The notes: generated by a model from the sequence alone, not told the origin. A stretch of DNA of 64,000 nucleotides from Pseudofrankia sp. DC12 (GCF_000966285.1 NZ_KQ031391.1:5890430-5954429); one strand, 5' to 3'. Positions 19,419 through 27,967 are shown, counted from the stretch's first letter. A program made the numbers and translations.

Positions 19419-20015
19419 ATGACCAGCCAGCCAACACGGCACCAGCAGTCGTCCGTGCCACAGCAGGCCGGGCGCCCACCCGTGTGCCCGCAACCCGCCC
19501 TGCATCCCGTCCGGCCGCGGCCCCCGCAGTCTGCCAACGGGGTACGACAGGTCGCGTCGGTCGACCAGCGGGCCGAGGTCCCGGCGGCCGGGATGCCGCG
19601 GCGCTCCCGGGACGACCTGCTCGCGGCGGCCCGGCACGGGCTGGCCGAGGCGGCGTTCGCCCACCCGGCGGGGGAGCGGTACGCGCTCGCGCACCTCGCC
19701 GCGCTGCGGGTGGCCGCGGCGGTGCTGGCGGCCCGGGCCAGGCCTCGGCCGGGCCGGCGCGGCCGGCCGGTGAGTGCCTGGCGTCTGCTGGCCCAGGTCA
19801 CCCCGGAGCTCGGCGAGTGGGCCGACTTCTTCGCCGCGGGCGCGCCCCGGCGGGCCGCGGCCGAGACCGGGCTGTCCGTCGTGTCCACCCGCGAGGCCGA
19901 CGACCTCGTCCGGCAGGTGGAGATCTTCCTCGGCGTGGTCGAGGAGGTCCTGGGCCTGCCGTCTCAGCCGACGCTCATCGGGGCGGCGCCGGTGGCGCGT
20001 TCCGGGACGGACTAG
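19419..20015 (+). CDS. SAV_6107-family HEPN-domain protein
   Basis: 198 aa. The C-terminal 130 residues form a mainly helical HEPN-like domain of the type seen in actinobacterial SAV_6107 proteins (RDDLLAAARHGLAEAAF, YALAHLAALRVAAAVLAAR, SAWRLLAQVTPELGEWADFF). An N-terminal Gln/Pro/Arg-rich tail of about 55 residues precedes it. HEPN domains are often RNases or nucleotide-binding partners; no classic R-x4-6-H pair is clear, so catalysis is doubtful. ATG 19419 has GGGAGG six bases upstream. It is the first gene after the SOS box and is two bases from imuA', so it should be induced with the mutagenesis genes. Confidence 0.78.
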   Translation: MTSQPTRHQQSSVPQQAGRPPVCPQPALHPVRPRPPQSANGVRQVASVDQRAEVPAAGMPRRSRDDLLAAARHGLAEAAFAHPAGERYALAHLAALRVAAAVLAARARPRPGRRGRPVSAWRLLAQVTPELGEWADFFAAGAPRRAAAETGLSVVSTREADDLVRQVEIFLGVVEEVLGLPSQPTLIGAAPVARSGTD

Positions 20016-20017
20016 CC

Positions 20018-20971
20018 GTGCACCCGGTCCGCGCGCGCGACTTCCCGCAGTCCCGTGATGTGCAGTCCCGTGACGTGCAGTCCCGTGACGCCCACCCGGC
20101 AAGGCGGCCCACCGGCCGTCCGGAGCCGGTGCTGGCCGCGCTGCGGGACCTGCGGGACCTGCGGGAGCTGCGGGAGATCGCCCATGACGGCCCGGCCGGC
20201 CCGCCTGGTCTCGGTGATCATGGCCGGCTGCTGCCGGTGCCGGCGGCGCTGGCCGGGCTGCTGCCCCGGAGGGCGCTGGCGCGGGGGACGACGGTGGCCG
20301 TCGAGGGGTCGGCAGCGCTGCTGCTCGCCGTGCTCGCCGAGCCGTCCCGGGCCGGAGCGTGGTGCGCGGTGGTCGGCTACCCGGCGCTGGGCCTGCTCGC
20401 CGCGGCCGAGGCCGGGATCGCGCTGGACCGTTTGGTTCTGGTACCCGAGCCGGGCCCGCGCTGGCCCGTGGTCACCGCGGCCCTGATCGATGCCCTGGAT
20501 GTGGTGGCGGTCCGTCCGCCGGCGGGGGAGCGGACGGCCGGCTCGGCCCGGCGGCTCGCGGCCCGTGCTCGTGAGCGGGGCTGCCTGCTGCTCCCGGTCG
20601 GTGCCGGCTGGGAGGGCGCGGAGCTGCGCCTGACTGCGGCGGAACGGTCCTTCCACGGCCTCGGCCAGGGCCATGGGCACCTGCGTGGTGCCCGGCTGCT
20701 GGTCCAGGTGTCCGGCCGGGGCGCGGCCAGTCGTACCCGCCATGGCTGGCTCACCGTCGCCGGGCACGACCCCGTCATCGAGCTCGACGATGCCGCCGGC
20801 CTGAGCCCCGCCACCGGACGGGAGAACGTCATCGGTCAGGACCTGGAAGCGGATGCCGCGGTCGCCGGGCTGACGGTCGCCGGGCTGGATGGTGCCGCCG
20901 GGCCGCGCGTGGGCGCCGAGCCGGGAGCCAGCGTGGCCCGAGGGCTGCGCGTCGTCGAGGGGGCCGCGTAG
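20018..20971 (+). CDS. imuA': ImuA'-like accessory protein of the mutasome
   Basis: 317 aa. Resembles the RecA-like, catalytically weak proteins that precede imuB in actinobacteria and link it to DnaE2/RecA. A central core (LARGTTVAVEGSAALLLAVLAE) replaces Walker A with a loop lacking the GKT; the later strand AWCAVVGYPALGLLAAAEAG and RLLVQVSGRG match the RecA-type beta sheet. Few sequence motifs are strong, so the call leans on position directly upstream of imuB (two bases). The N-terminus has 15-bp and 9-bp coding repeats (QSRDV and LRD). GTG 20018 follows the HEPN stop by two bases. Confidence 0.75.
   Translation: MHPVRARDFPQSRDVQSRDVQSRDAHPARRPTGRPEPVLAALRDLRDLRELREIAHDGPAGPPGLGDHGRLLPVPAALAGLLPRRALARGTTVAVEGSAALLLAVLAEPSRAGAWCAVVGYPALGLLAAAEAGIALDRLVLVPEPGPRWPVVTAALIDALDVVAVRPPAGERTAGSARRLAARARERGCLLLPVGAGWEGAELRLTAAERSFHGLGQGHGHLRGARLLVQVSGRGAASRTRHGWLTVAGHDPVIELDDAAGLSPATGRENVIGQDLEADAAVAGLTVAGLDGAAGPRVGAEPGASVARGLRVVEGAA
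20047..20091. repeat. Three 15-bp units in imuA'
   Basis: Three tandem copies of GCAGTCCCGTGACGT (one base differs in the first and one in the last) near the start of imuA', coding for repeated QSRDV. A second set, of 9-bp units giving LRD/LRE, follows at about 20139-20178. Confidence 0.85.
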
Positions 20972-20973
20972 TC

Positions 20974-22572
20974 ATGCCCGTGCGGATGCTGGCTGTGCAC
21001 TGCCCGGACTGGCCGACGCTGGCCGCCGGGACCGGGCCCGAGGTGCCCGCCGCCGTGGTCGAGGCGAACCGGGTGGTCACCGTGACCGCGGCCGCCCGGG
21101 CCGCCGGGGTGCTGCCCGGGCTGCGCCGCCGCGACGCCCAGGGGCGCTGCCCGGAGCTGCGGCTGCTGGCGGCCGACCCCGACCGGGACGCCCGGGCGTT
21201 CGAGCCGGTGGTGGCCGCCGTCGAGACGGTCGTGCCCGGCGTCGAGGTGACCCGGCCGGGCGACTGCCTGGTGCCGGTCCGCGGCGCGGCCCGTTACTTC
21301 GGCGCGGAGGCCCTGGTGGTCGCCCAGATCCGCGGCGCGGTGGCCGCCGTCGCGGGCGACTGCCGGATCGGGATCGCCGACGGGCCGTTCGCCGCGGGGC
21401 TGGCCGGCCGGCTCGGGGAGACGGTGCCGGCCGGGGCGAGTGCCTGCTTCCTCGCCGGGCTGCCGGTGGAGCTGGTCGACCGGCCCGAGCTCGCCGGGCT
21501 GCTGCGCCGGCTGGGGCTGCCGACCCTGGGCGCGTTCGCCGCGCTGCCCGCGGCCCAGGTGGTCGACCGGTTCGGCCCGGACGGGGCACTCGTCCACCGG
21601 CTGGCCCAGGGCGACGACGAGCGGCTGCCGGAGCCCCGGATGGTCCCCCCGGACCTCACCGTCGCCACCGAGCTCGACCCCCCGGCCGACACCGTGGAGG
21701 CGGTCGTCTTCACCGCCCGCCGGCTCGCCGAGGACTGCCACGCGAAGCTGCTGGCCGCGGGGCTGGCCTGCGCCCGGGTCGCGATCGAGGCCGAGACCGA
21801 GAACGGGGAACGGCTGCGCCGGGTCTGGCGGCACGACGGCCCGCTGACCGCCGCCGCGATCACCGACCGGATCCGCTGGCAGCTCGATGGCTGGCTGTCC
21901 GCCGCGGCCCTGGCGTCGGAGGCCAGCCGGGCCGCCCCGCCCGGGACCGGCCACGGGCCCGGGGCGTCTGGGGGCGGGCACGGGCCGACTGCGGGCGTGA
22001 CGTGGATCAGGGTGGTTCCGGAGGACCTGCTGGCCGCCGACGGCCGCCAGCTGGGGCTGTGGGGTGAGCCGGGCGCGGCCGACGGCCGGGTGCGCCGGGC
22101 CCTCGACCGGGTCCAGGGCCTGCTCGGACCGGACGCGGTCCTGACCGCGGAGGTGCGCGGTGGGCGTGACCCCGCCACGGCGGTCCGGCTGGTGCCGTGG
22201 GGCGAGCCCCGCGGGCCGCGCGACGCCACCGAGGCGGACCGGGCGGGCGCCCCATGGCCCGGGCGGCTGCCCGCGCCCGCGCCGGCCACCGTGCTCGCCG
22301 AGCCGCGCCGCGCCCAGCTGCTCGACGCCGCCGGCGAGCCGGTGATAGTCAGCGGCCGGACGGTGGCCACCGGGGCGCCGGCCTGGCTGGCCGTCGACGG
22401 CCGCCCGCCGGTCCGGGTGACCGGCTGGGCTGGTCCCTGGCCGGCCGACGAACGCTGGTGGGAGCCGTCCGGGCGCCGCCGCGCCCGCTTCCAGCTGACC
22501 ACCGAGGACGGCGACGCCCGCCTGCTGTTCGTCGAGGGCGGTCGATGGTGGTGGGAGGCGTCCTACGGCTGA
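20974..22572 (+). CDS. imuB: ImuB, Y-family polymerase homologue without catalytic acids
   Basis: 532 aa. Y-family fold: palm starts MPVRMLAVHCPDWP, where DinB has its first catalytic Asp; this is the CPDWP signature of ImuB. The second acidic pair (SxDE in active polymerases) is replaced by GDCLVPVRGAARYFG. It should therefore not polymerise but act as a bridge between the beta clamp, ImuA' and DnaE2. Helix-hairpin-helix and little-finger regions follow (LAGLLRRLGLPTLGAFAALP; HRLAQGDDERLPEP). The C-terminal 150 residues are ImuB-specific. A Gly/Pro insert lies near residues 320-345. Start ATG 20974, two bases after imuA'. Confidence 0.9.
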   Translation: MPVRMLAVHCPDWPTLAAGTGPEVPAAVVEANRVVTVTAAARAAGVLPGLRRRDAQGRCPELRLLAADPDRDARAFEPVVAAVETVVPGVEVTRPGDCLVPVRGAARYFGAEALVVAQIRGAVAAVAGDCRIGIADGPFAAGLAGRLGETVPAGASACFLAGLPVELVDRPELAGLLRRLGLPTLGAFAALPAAQVVDRFGPDGALVHRLAQGDDERLPEPRMVPPDLTVATELDPPADTVEAVVFTARRLAEDCHAKLLAAGLACARVAIEAETENGERLRRVWRHDGPLTAAAITDRIRWQLDGWLSAAALASEASRAAPPGTGHGPGASGGGHGPTAGVTWIRVVPEDLLAADGRQLGLWGEPGAADGRVRRALDRVQGLLGPDAVLTAEVRGGRDPATAVRLVPWGEPRGPRDATEADRAGAPWPGRLPAPAPATVLAEPRRAQLLDAAGEPVIVSGRTVATGAPAWLAVDGRPPVRVTGWAGPWPADERWWEPSGRRRARFQLTTEDGDARLLFVEGGRWWWEASYG

Positions 22573-22672
22573 GGCGAGCGCGCGCCTGTCCCGCCGTGGT
22601 CGCCGTCCCTCGGGCGGTTTCCCGGCGGGCCGCGTTCGGATGCTTGCCCGGGTGACTCCGGATTCCCGCCCG

Positions 22673-22687
22673 TCGAGCCGGGCTCGA
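22673..22687. promoter_or_regulatory. 15-bp palindrome between imuB and dnaE2
   Basis: TCGAGCCGGGCTCGA is a perfect odd-length palindrome 115 bases before dnaE2. It resembles a LexA site (TCGA..N..TCGA), but the inner half-sites are AGC/GCT and the spacing is one base short. It may be an internal regulatory site or a hairpin. Confidence 0.3.
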
Positions 22688-22801
22688 TGCGGTGGGCTGG
22701 GCCGGTTGGTGCGACGACCGGCCCGGGAGTGGTGACCAAGTACGCCGTGCCAGCGCGCGGCGATGCCTGCCGGGGCGGCCCGGCGTCTGGGGGATAGCGC
22801 G

Positions 22802-25800
22802 GTGAGCTGGTGGAATCCGGCGGTTTCGTGGGCGGAGCTGGAGCGGCGGATGTCCGGGCGCCCACCCCAGCCGGGCGGGCTGGAAGGGGACGGCGGGGAC
22901 GCGCCCGCGTGGTCGCGGCACCGGGAGCCCTACCAGCCGGCGCCCGAGCTGGTCGCCGCCGCGACCGCGGCCCGCGTTCAGGGAGCGGGCCGAGCCGGCG
23001 CGGCGGCTGGGCCGGGTCCGGCGGCGGCACCCTACGCCGAGCTGCACTGCCACTCGGCGTTCAGCTTCCTCGACGGGGCCAGCCAGCCGGAGGAGCTGGT
23101 CGAGGAGGCCGCCCGGCTCGGGCTGTCGGCGCTGGCGCTCACCGACCATGACGGCATGTACGGGGTGGTCCGGTTCGCGGAGGCCGCCGGTGAGGTAGGC
23201 CTGCCGACGCTCTACGGGGTGGAGGTCTCCCTGTCCTCCGCGGGTCCGGGCCAGCCCGCGCCGAGGCCAGGCACGAGTCGGCATCACCTGGGTCCAGGAT
23301 CGGGCCAGCATCACCTGGGTCCAGGACAGGGCCAGTCCCGCTCGGGGCCAGGCCTGGGCCAGCGTCGGCCGGGGCCGGACGGTGCTGTGCCGGCCGCGCG
23401 CCCGGGGGTGCCCGACCCGGCCGGCGACCACCTGCTCGTGCTGGCCCGGACTCCGGCGGGGTACCGCCGGCTGTCCCGGGCGGTGTCCGACGCGCACCTG
23501 GCCGGCGGGGAGAAAGGCCGCCCGCTGACCAGCCTGGACGTGCTTGCCGCCGCGGCCGGCGACGGGCACTGGCAGATCCTCACCGGCTGCCGCAAGGGGC
23601 TGGTGCCCGCCGCGCTGGCCGCCGGCGGCCTCGACGCCGCCCGTGTCGCCCTCGACGGGCTGGTCGGCCGGTTCGGCCGGGACAACGTCGCCATCGAGCT
23701 GTGGGACCACGCGCACCCGCTCGACTCGGACCGCAACGACGCTTTGTACGGCCTCGCCCAGGAGGCCGGGCTGACCTGTGTCGCCACGAACAATGTCCAC
23801 TATGCGACGCCGTCGGCCGGCCGGCTCGCCGCGGTGATGGCCTCGATCCGGGCCCGCCGGTCGCTCGACGAGATGGACGGCCACCTGCCGCCGGCCGGCG
23901 CCGCGCACCTGCGTTCCGGCGTCGAGATGACCGATCGGTTCGCCCGGTATCCGGGCGCGGTGGCGGCAGCGGCGCGGATCGGGGTCACACACGCCTTCGA
24001 CCTGCGGCTCGTCGCCCCGAAGCTGCCGGACTTCCCGGTGCCACCCGGGCACACCGAGGCCAGCTGGCTGCGGCTGCTGACCATGCAGGGCGCGGCCCGC
24101 CGGTACGGGCCGCCGGAACGGGAACGGGTCGGCGGGGCCTACGACCAGCTCGCCCACGAGCTCACCCTGATCGAGTCCCTCGGCTTCCCCGGCTACTTCC
24201 TGATCGTCCACGACATCGTCGAGTTCTGCCGCCGGGAGGACGTCCTCTGCCAGGGCCGCGGCTCGGCGGCGAACTCGGCGGTCTGCTACGCGCTGGGCAT
24301 CACCGGCGTCGACGCGGTCTCCTTCGGCCTGCTGTTCGAGCGGTTCCTCGCCCCGGAGCGGGACGGGCCACCCGACATCGACCTGGACATCGAGTCCGGC
24401 CGCCGTGAGGAGGTCATCCAGTACGTCTACGGCCGCTACGGCCGGGACCGCGCCGCCCAGGTGGCCAACGTCATCAGCTACCGGTCCCGCTCGGCGGTGC
24501 GCGACGTCGCCCGCGCGCTCGGTTTCTCCCCCGGCCAGCAGGACGCCTGGTCCTCCAGCCTCGACCGCTGGTCCCCGCTACCCGCCACCGCCCCGCCCAA
24601 CCCGGCGTCATCCGCCACCGCCCCGCCCGGCATCCCGGCGTCATCCGCCCCCGCACCAGCGGTCGCGGGTGGCCGGAACGTGCCCCCACGGCGCGGAGGC
24701 GCGCAGCCCCGGAGGCCCTTGGACGAGCGGAGCGAAGTCCGAGGGCCGCAGGGGCTGTCGCCGGAGCGCACCGTTCGCTCCGGAGGACGCGGCCCGGGGG
24801 TACCGGCCGAGCCGCCAGGCGAGGCCGGTGCCGCAAGGCCGCGCCCGGACGGAGCGAACCAAGAAAACACAGCAGTCCCCGCCGAGGTGGTCGGGCTCGC
24901 CGGGCAGCTGCTCGGGTTCCCGCGCCATCTGGGCATCCACTCGGGCGGGATGGTGATCTGCGACCGGCCGGTGGCCGAGGTGGTGCCGGTGGAGTGGGCC
25001 CGGATGCCGGGCCGGACCGTCATCCAGTGGGACAAGGACGACTGCGCCGTCGCCGGGCTGGTCAAGTTCGACCTGCTCGGCCTCGGGATGCTGGGCGCCC
25101 TGCACCTCGCGTTCGCCCTGATCCGGGACCATCACGGCCGTCACCTGGACCTGGGGGAGATCCCACCGGAGGACCCGGCCGTCTACGACATGCTCTGTGC
25201 CGCGGACTCGATCGGCGTCTTCCAGGTGGAGAGCCGGGCCCAGATGGCGACCCTGCCCCGGCTGAAGCCACGCCGGTTCTACGACCTGGTCGTCGAGGTG
25301 GCGTTGATCCGGCCCGGCCCGATCCAGGGCGGCTCGGTACATCCGTACATCCGGCGCCGCAACGACCTCGAGGAGGTCGCCTACCCGCATCCGCTGCTGG
25401 AGCGCTCGCTGAAGAAGACCCTTGGCATACCGCTCTTCCAGGAGCAGCTCATGCAGATGGCGATCGACGTCGCCGGGTTCACCGCGGCCGAGGCGGACCA
25501 GCTGCGCCGCGCGATGGGCGCCAAGCGGGCGACCGAACGGATCGACCGGCTGCGCGAGCGGTTCTACCAGGGCATGGCCACCAACGGGATCACCGGCGTG
25601 GCGGCCGACGAGCTGTACACGAAGCTCGCCGCGTTCGCGAACTTCGGCTTCCCGGAGAGCCACTCGGTCAGCTTCGCGTTCCTCGTCTACGCCAGCGCCT
25701 GGATCAAGCTGTACTATCCGGCGGCGTTCTGCGCGGCGCTGGTCAACGCCCAGCCTATGGGCTTCTACTCCCCGCAGAGCCTGGTCGCCGACGCCCGCCG

Positions 25801-26725
25801 GCACGGCGTCACCGTGCATGGCCCCGACCTGAACGCCTCCGGCGCCGGCGCGATCCTGGCGGACGGGGGGCGGCCCGCCGGGCTGGCCGAGCCGGTGTGG
25901 GACGGGGAGCAGGTCGGGGACGCCCCGGCTCCCGCCCGGATCGGCGCCGGGGCCGCGGCCGGGCCGGCGGAGCTGGGCGGGGCGGCCGGCGGTCTGGCGG
26001 GTCCACGGCATCCGGCCGTCCGGCTGGGCCTGGCGGGGGTCCGCCTGATCGGCGCGGCGAACGCGGAGCGGATCGTGGCCGCGCGCGGCGCTGGCGGCCC
26101 GTACCGGGACATGGCGGACCTGGTGCGCCGGACCGGCCTGACCGCGGCCCAGCTGGAGGCGCTGGCCACCGCGGGGGCGTTCGGCTGTTTCGGCCTGGCC
26201 CGCCGGGAGGCGTTGTGGGCGGCCGGCGCCGCTGCCCAGGCGAGACCAGACCGGCTGGAGGGGACGACGCTGGGCGGGGACCCGTCGGCGGTCGCGGCGC
26301 ACCTGCCCGGCATGTCCGGTGCTGAGGAGATCGTCGCCGACCTGTGGGCGACCGGGATCACCCCGAGCCGCTACCCGACCGAGTTCGTCCGTGACCGGCT
26401 GGACGCGCTCGGCGTGGTGGTCGCCACCCGGCTGGCGGAGCTGCCGGGCGACCGGCGGGTGGTCGTCGCCGGCGTCGTCACCCACCGGCAGCGCCCGGCG
26501 ACCGCCGGTGGGACCACCTTCCTCAACCTGGAGGACGAGACTGGCCTGGTGAACGTGATCTGCTCCCGTGGGGTCTGGGTACGCCACCGCGTGGTCGCCA
26601 CCTCCGCGCCCGCGCTGATCATCCGTGGTCGGCTGGAGAAGGCCGACGGCGTGGTGAACGTGATCGCCGAACGGCTCGAGCGCCTCCCGCTCGCCGTGGC
26701 CCGCCGCTCTCGGGACTTCCGGTGA
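22802..26725 (+). CDS. dnaE2: Error-prone DNA polymerase III alpha subunit
   Basis: Inducible C-family polymerase for mutagenic lesion bypass, acting with ImuA'/ImuB. The N-terminal signature SWWNPAVSWAELERRMSGR is DnaE2-specific. The PHP domain (ELHCHSAFSFLDGAS, ALTDHDGMYG) is near residue 80. Palm acids are in PDIDLDIESGRREEV (about 523). OB-fold region near the C-terminus (VVVAGVVTHRQRP, TFLNLEDETGLVNVI). 1,307 aa, about 200 longer than relatives, because of two inserts: a Gly/Pro/His repeat region (about 150-205) and a 110-residue low-complexity insert (about 590-700) that carries a palindrome. GTG 22802 has GGGGGA upstream and gives the family N-terminus. Confidence 0.93.
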   Translation: MSWWNPAVSWAELERRMSGRPPQPGGLEGDGGDAPAWSRHREPYQPAPELVAAATAARVQGAGRAGAAAGPGPAAAPYAELHCHSAFSFLDGASQPEELVEEAARLGLSALALTDHDGMYGVVRFAEAAGEVGLPTLYGVEVSLSSAGPGQPAPRPGTSRHHLGPGSGQHHLGPGQGQSRSGPGLGQRRPGPDGAVPAARPGVPDPAGDHLLVLARTPAGYRRLSRAVSDAHLAGGEKGRPLTSLDVLAAAAGDGHWQILTGCRKGLVPAALAAGGLDAARVALDGLVGRFGRDNVAIELWDHAHPLDSDRNDALYGLAQEAGLTCVATNNVHYATPSAGRLAAVMASIRARRSLDEMDGHLPPAGAAHLRSGVEMTDRFARYPGAVAAAARIGVTHAFDLRLVAPKLPDFPVPPGHTEASWLRLLTMQGAARRYGPPERERVGGAYDQLAHELTLIESLGFPGYFLIVHDIVEFCRREDVLCQGRGSAANSAVCYALGITGVDAVSFGLLFERFLAPERDGPPDIDLDIESGRREEVIQYVYGRYGRDRAAQVANVISYRSRSAVRDVARALGFSPGQQDAWSSSLDRWSPLPATAPPNPASSATAPPGIPASSAPAPAVAGGRNVPPRRGGAQPRRPLDERSEVRGPQGLSPERTVRSGGRGPGVPAEPPGEAGAARPRPDGANQENTAVPAEVVGLAGQLLGFPRHLGIHSGGMVICDRPVAEVVPVEWARMPGRTVIQWDKDDCAVAGLVKFDLLGLGMLGALHLAFALIRDHHGRHLDLGEIPPEDPAVYDMLCAADSIGVFQVESRAQMATLPRLKPRRFYDLVVEVALIRPGPIQGGSVHPYIRRRNDLEEVAYPHPLLERSLKKTLGIPLFQEQLMQMAIDVAGFTAAEADQLRRAMGAKRATERIDRLRERFYQGMATNGITGVAADELYTKLAAFANFGFPESHSVSFAFLVYASAWIKLYYPAAFCAALVNAQPMGFYSPQSLVADARRHGVTVHGPDLNASGAGAILADGGRPAGLAEPVWDGEQVGDAPAPARIGAGAAAGPAELGGAAGGLAGPRHPAVRLGLAGVRLIGAANAERIVAARGAGGPYRDMADLVRRTGLTAAQLEALATAGAFGCFGLARREALWAAGAAAQARPDRLEGTTLGGDPSAVAAHLPGMSGAEEIVADLWATGITPSRYPTEFVRDRLDALGVVVATRLAELPGDRRVVVAGVVTHRQRPATAGGTTFLNLEDETGLVNVICSRGVWVRHRVVATSAPALIIRGRLEKADGVVNVIAERLERLPLAVARRSRDFR
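23282..23335. repeat. Two 27-bp tandem units in the dnaE2 PHP region
   Basis: Two 27-bp copies (23282-23308 and 23309-23335, two differences), starting CATCACCTGGGTCCAGGA and coding HHLGPG-containing nonapeptides. More degenerate GGGCCAG units follow to about 23370. The unit closely resembles the 27-bp repeat in rsmH at 38471. Confidence 0.85.
24706..24783. repeat. Double-hairpin palindromic element inside dnaE2
   Basis: Arm 24706-24724 pairs with 24737-24755 at 16 of 19 positions around a 12-base loop, and a second hairpin follows: CCGGAGCG (24761-24768) pairs perfectly with 24776-24783 over a 7-base loop. The two hairpins are in the in-frame, low-complexity insert of dnaE2, between family-conserved blocks. 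The arrangement is like REP/palindromic-element insertions that survive in genes by keeping the frame. Confidence 0.75.
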
Positions 26726-26819
26726 GGCCGCGTACCGGGGTGCCCGCGTGGCGCGTGGCTCCGGTGCCGGAAGCCGGCTCGCAGGCGGGGTCTGGGCCGT
26801 CCGGCCCGTCGGCGGCCCG

Positions 26820-26953
26820 GGCGCCAGTGGGCCGAGAGCCGGCCTCCTTCGGTCGTCGGCGGCCCACCGTCGCCGGACCACCCTCAGGCGCCAGTGGGCC
26901 GAGAGCCGGCCTCCTTCGGTCGTCGGCGGCCCACCGTCGCCGGACCACCCTCA
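26820..26953. repeat. 67-bp perfect tandem duplication downstream of dnaE2
   Basis: Bases 26820-26886 are repeated exactly at 26887-26953. The array fills most of the gap between dnaE2 and the next gene and ends 58 bases before the small ORF start, so it lies just upstream of that operon's likely promoter. No gene was found in the 26726-27011 gap. Confidence 0.95.
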
Positions 26954-27011
26954 TTCGACTACCATCGGTTATCTTCACGATCACCTTGGTTACCGAACGT
27001 AGGGATAGCCG

Positions 27012-27101
27012 ATGTCTCGATGGATGGTGACGGTCGCCGGCGTGTCGGTGGGAGGCCTCGTCGTCGGCGTGGTCATCGGGTTCTCGCTGCCGGCCCGATG
27101 A
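27012..27101 (+). CDS. 29-residue single-pass membrane peptide (candidate)
   Basis: The ORF starts MSRWMVTVAGV and contains one long hydrophobic stretch rich in Val/Gly, ending in LPAR. It has a good ribosome site (GGGA, six bases before ATG), and its TGA overlaps the methyltransferase ATG (ATGA at 27098). That coupling argues it is translated. No family is recognised. It may work as a leader peptide for methyltransferase and dinB translation, or as a small membrane protein. Confidence 0.6.
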   Translation: MSRWMVTVAGVSVGGLVVGVVIGFSLPAR

Positions 27102-27967
27102 CGATCCCGGCCGCGGCGCCGTCGACGGGCCCGTCGGCGGACGGCTTGGCGAGCCCGTCGGCCCGGCCCGGGGACGAGTACCGGGCGGCGGAGCGGGCCG
27201 ACCCGCGGCACGCCGCCGTGTGGCGGGCGCTCACGGATGTGCTCGCGGCCGGCCCGGCCGGGACCAGGCTGACCGTGGTCGACGCCGGCGGTGGCAGCGG
27301 CGGGTTCGCCGTGCCACTCGCCGAGCGGGGGCACCGGGTCATGGTCGTCGACCCGAGCCAGGACTCGCTGGCCGCGCTGGCCCGCCGCGCCGCCGACGCC
27401 GGGGTGGCGGCGCGCGTCACCGGCCGCCAGGGTGACCTGACCGAGCTGGGTGCCGTGGTCGGCCCCGGCCTCGTCACGGCCGGCGGCGCCGACCTGCTGC
27501 TGTGCCACGCGGTGCTCGACCGGGTCGACGACCCGGAACGGGCCCTCGCCGCGGCGCTGCGGGTGCTGCGGCCCGGCGGCTGGCTGAGCCTGCTCGTCCC
27601 GGGCCGGGCCGGCACCGTGCTGGCTCGCGCGCTCGCCGGCCGGTTCGACGAGGCAGCCCAGGCACTGGCTGGCTCGTACCCGCCGGCGCACGTCGCGCGC
27701 CTGGCCGGCGAGACCCATCGCTTCGACACCGACGAGATCGTCGGTCTCGTCCGGGCGGCGGGCGCCGAGGTCGTCGCCGTGCACGGTGTCCGGGTTCTCA
27801 CCGATCTCGCGACGCCGCCGGCCGGTGGCGGGGACGAGCGGGAGCCCGCGGCCGGCTGGGCCGAGCGGCTCGCCGAGCTGGAGGCCGCCGTCGCCACCCG
27901 TCCGCCCTACCGGGACCTCGCCGCGCAGCTGCACGTCCTCGCCCGCCGCCCGCCGGCCGCACCGTGA
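27098..27967 (+). CDS. SAM-dependent methyltransferase (class I)
   Basis: 289 aa. The SAM-binding motif is VVDAGGGSGGFAVPLAERGH (about residue 60); motif II VMVVDPSQDSL and post-I region LLLCHAVLDRVDDPERAL and LRVLRPGGWLSLLVPGR are typical of Ubie/Methyltransf_11 proteins. Substrate unknown. A Ser/Pro-rich N-terminus of about 25 residues precedes the domain. In many actinobacteria a methyltransferase of this type is next to dinB upstream of mraZ. It overlaps the 29-codon ORF at its start and dinB at its end (GTGA). Confidence 0.88.
   Translation: MTIPAAAPSTGPSADGLASPSARPGDEYRAAERADPRHAAVWRALTDVLAAGPAGTRLTVVDAGGGSGGFAVPLAERGHRVMVVDPSQDSLAALARRAADAGVAARVTGRQGDLTELGAVVGPGLVTAGGADLLLCHAVLDRVDDPERALAAALRVLRPGGWLSLLVPGRAGTVLARALAGRFDEAAQALAGSYPPAHVARLAGETHRFDTDEIVGLVRAAGAEVVAVHGVRVLTDLATPPAGGGDEREPAAGWAERLAELEAAVATRPPYRDLAAQLHVLARRPPAAP

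Noticed and set aside
22673-22687. Palindrome before dnaE2 as a second SOS box
   Set aside because: Half-sites lack GAAC/GTTC and the spacer is a base short; kept only as a low-confidence palindrome.
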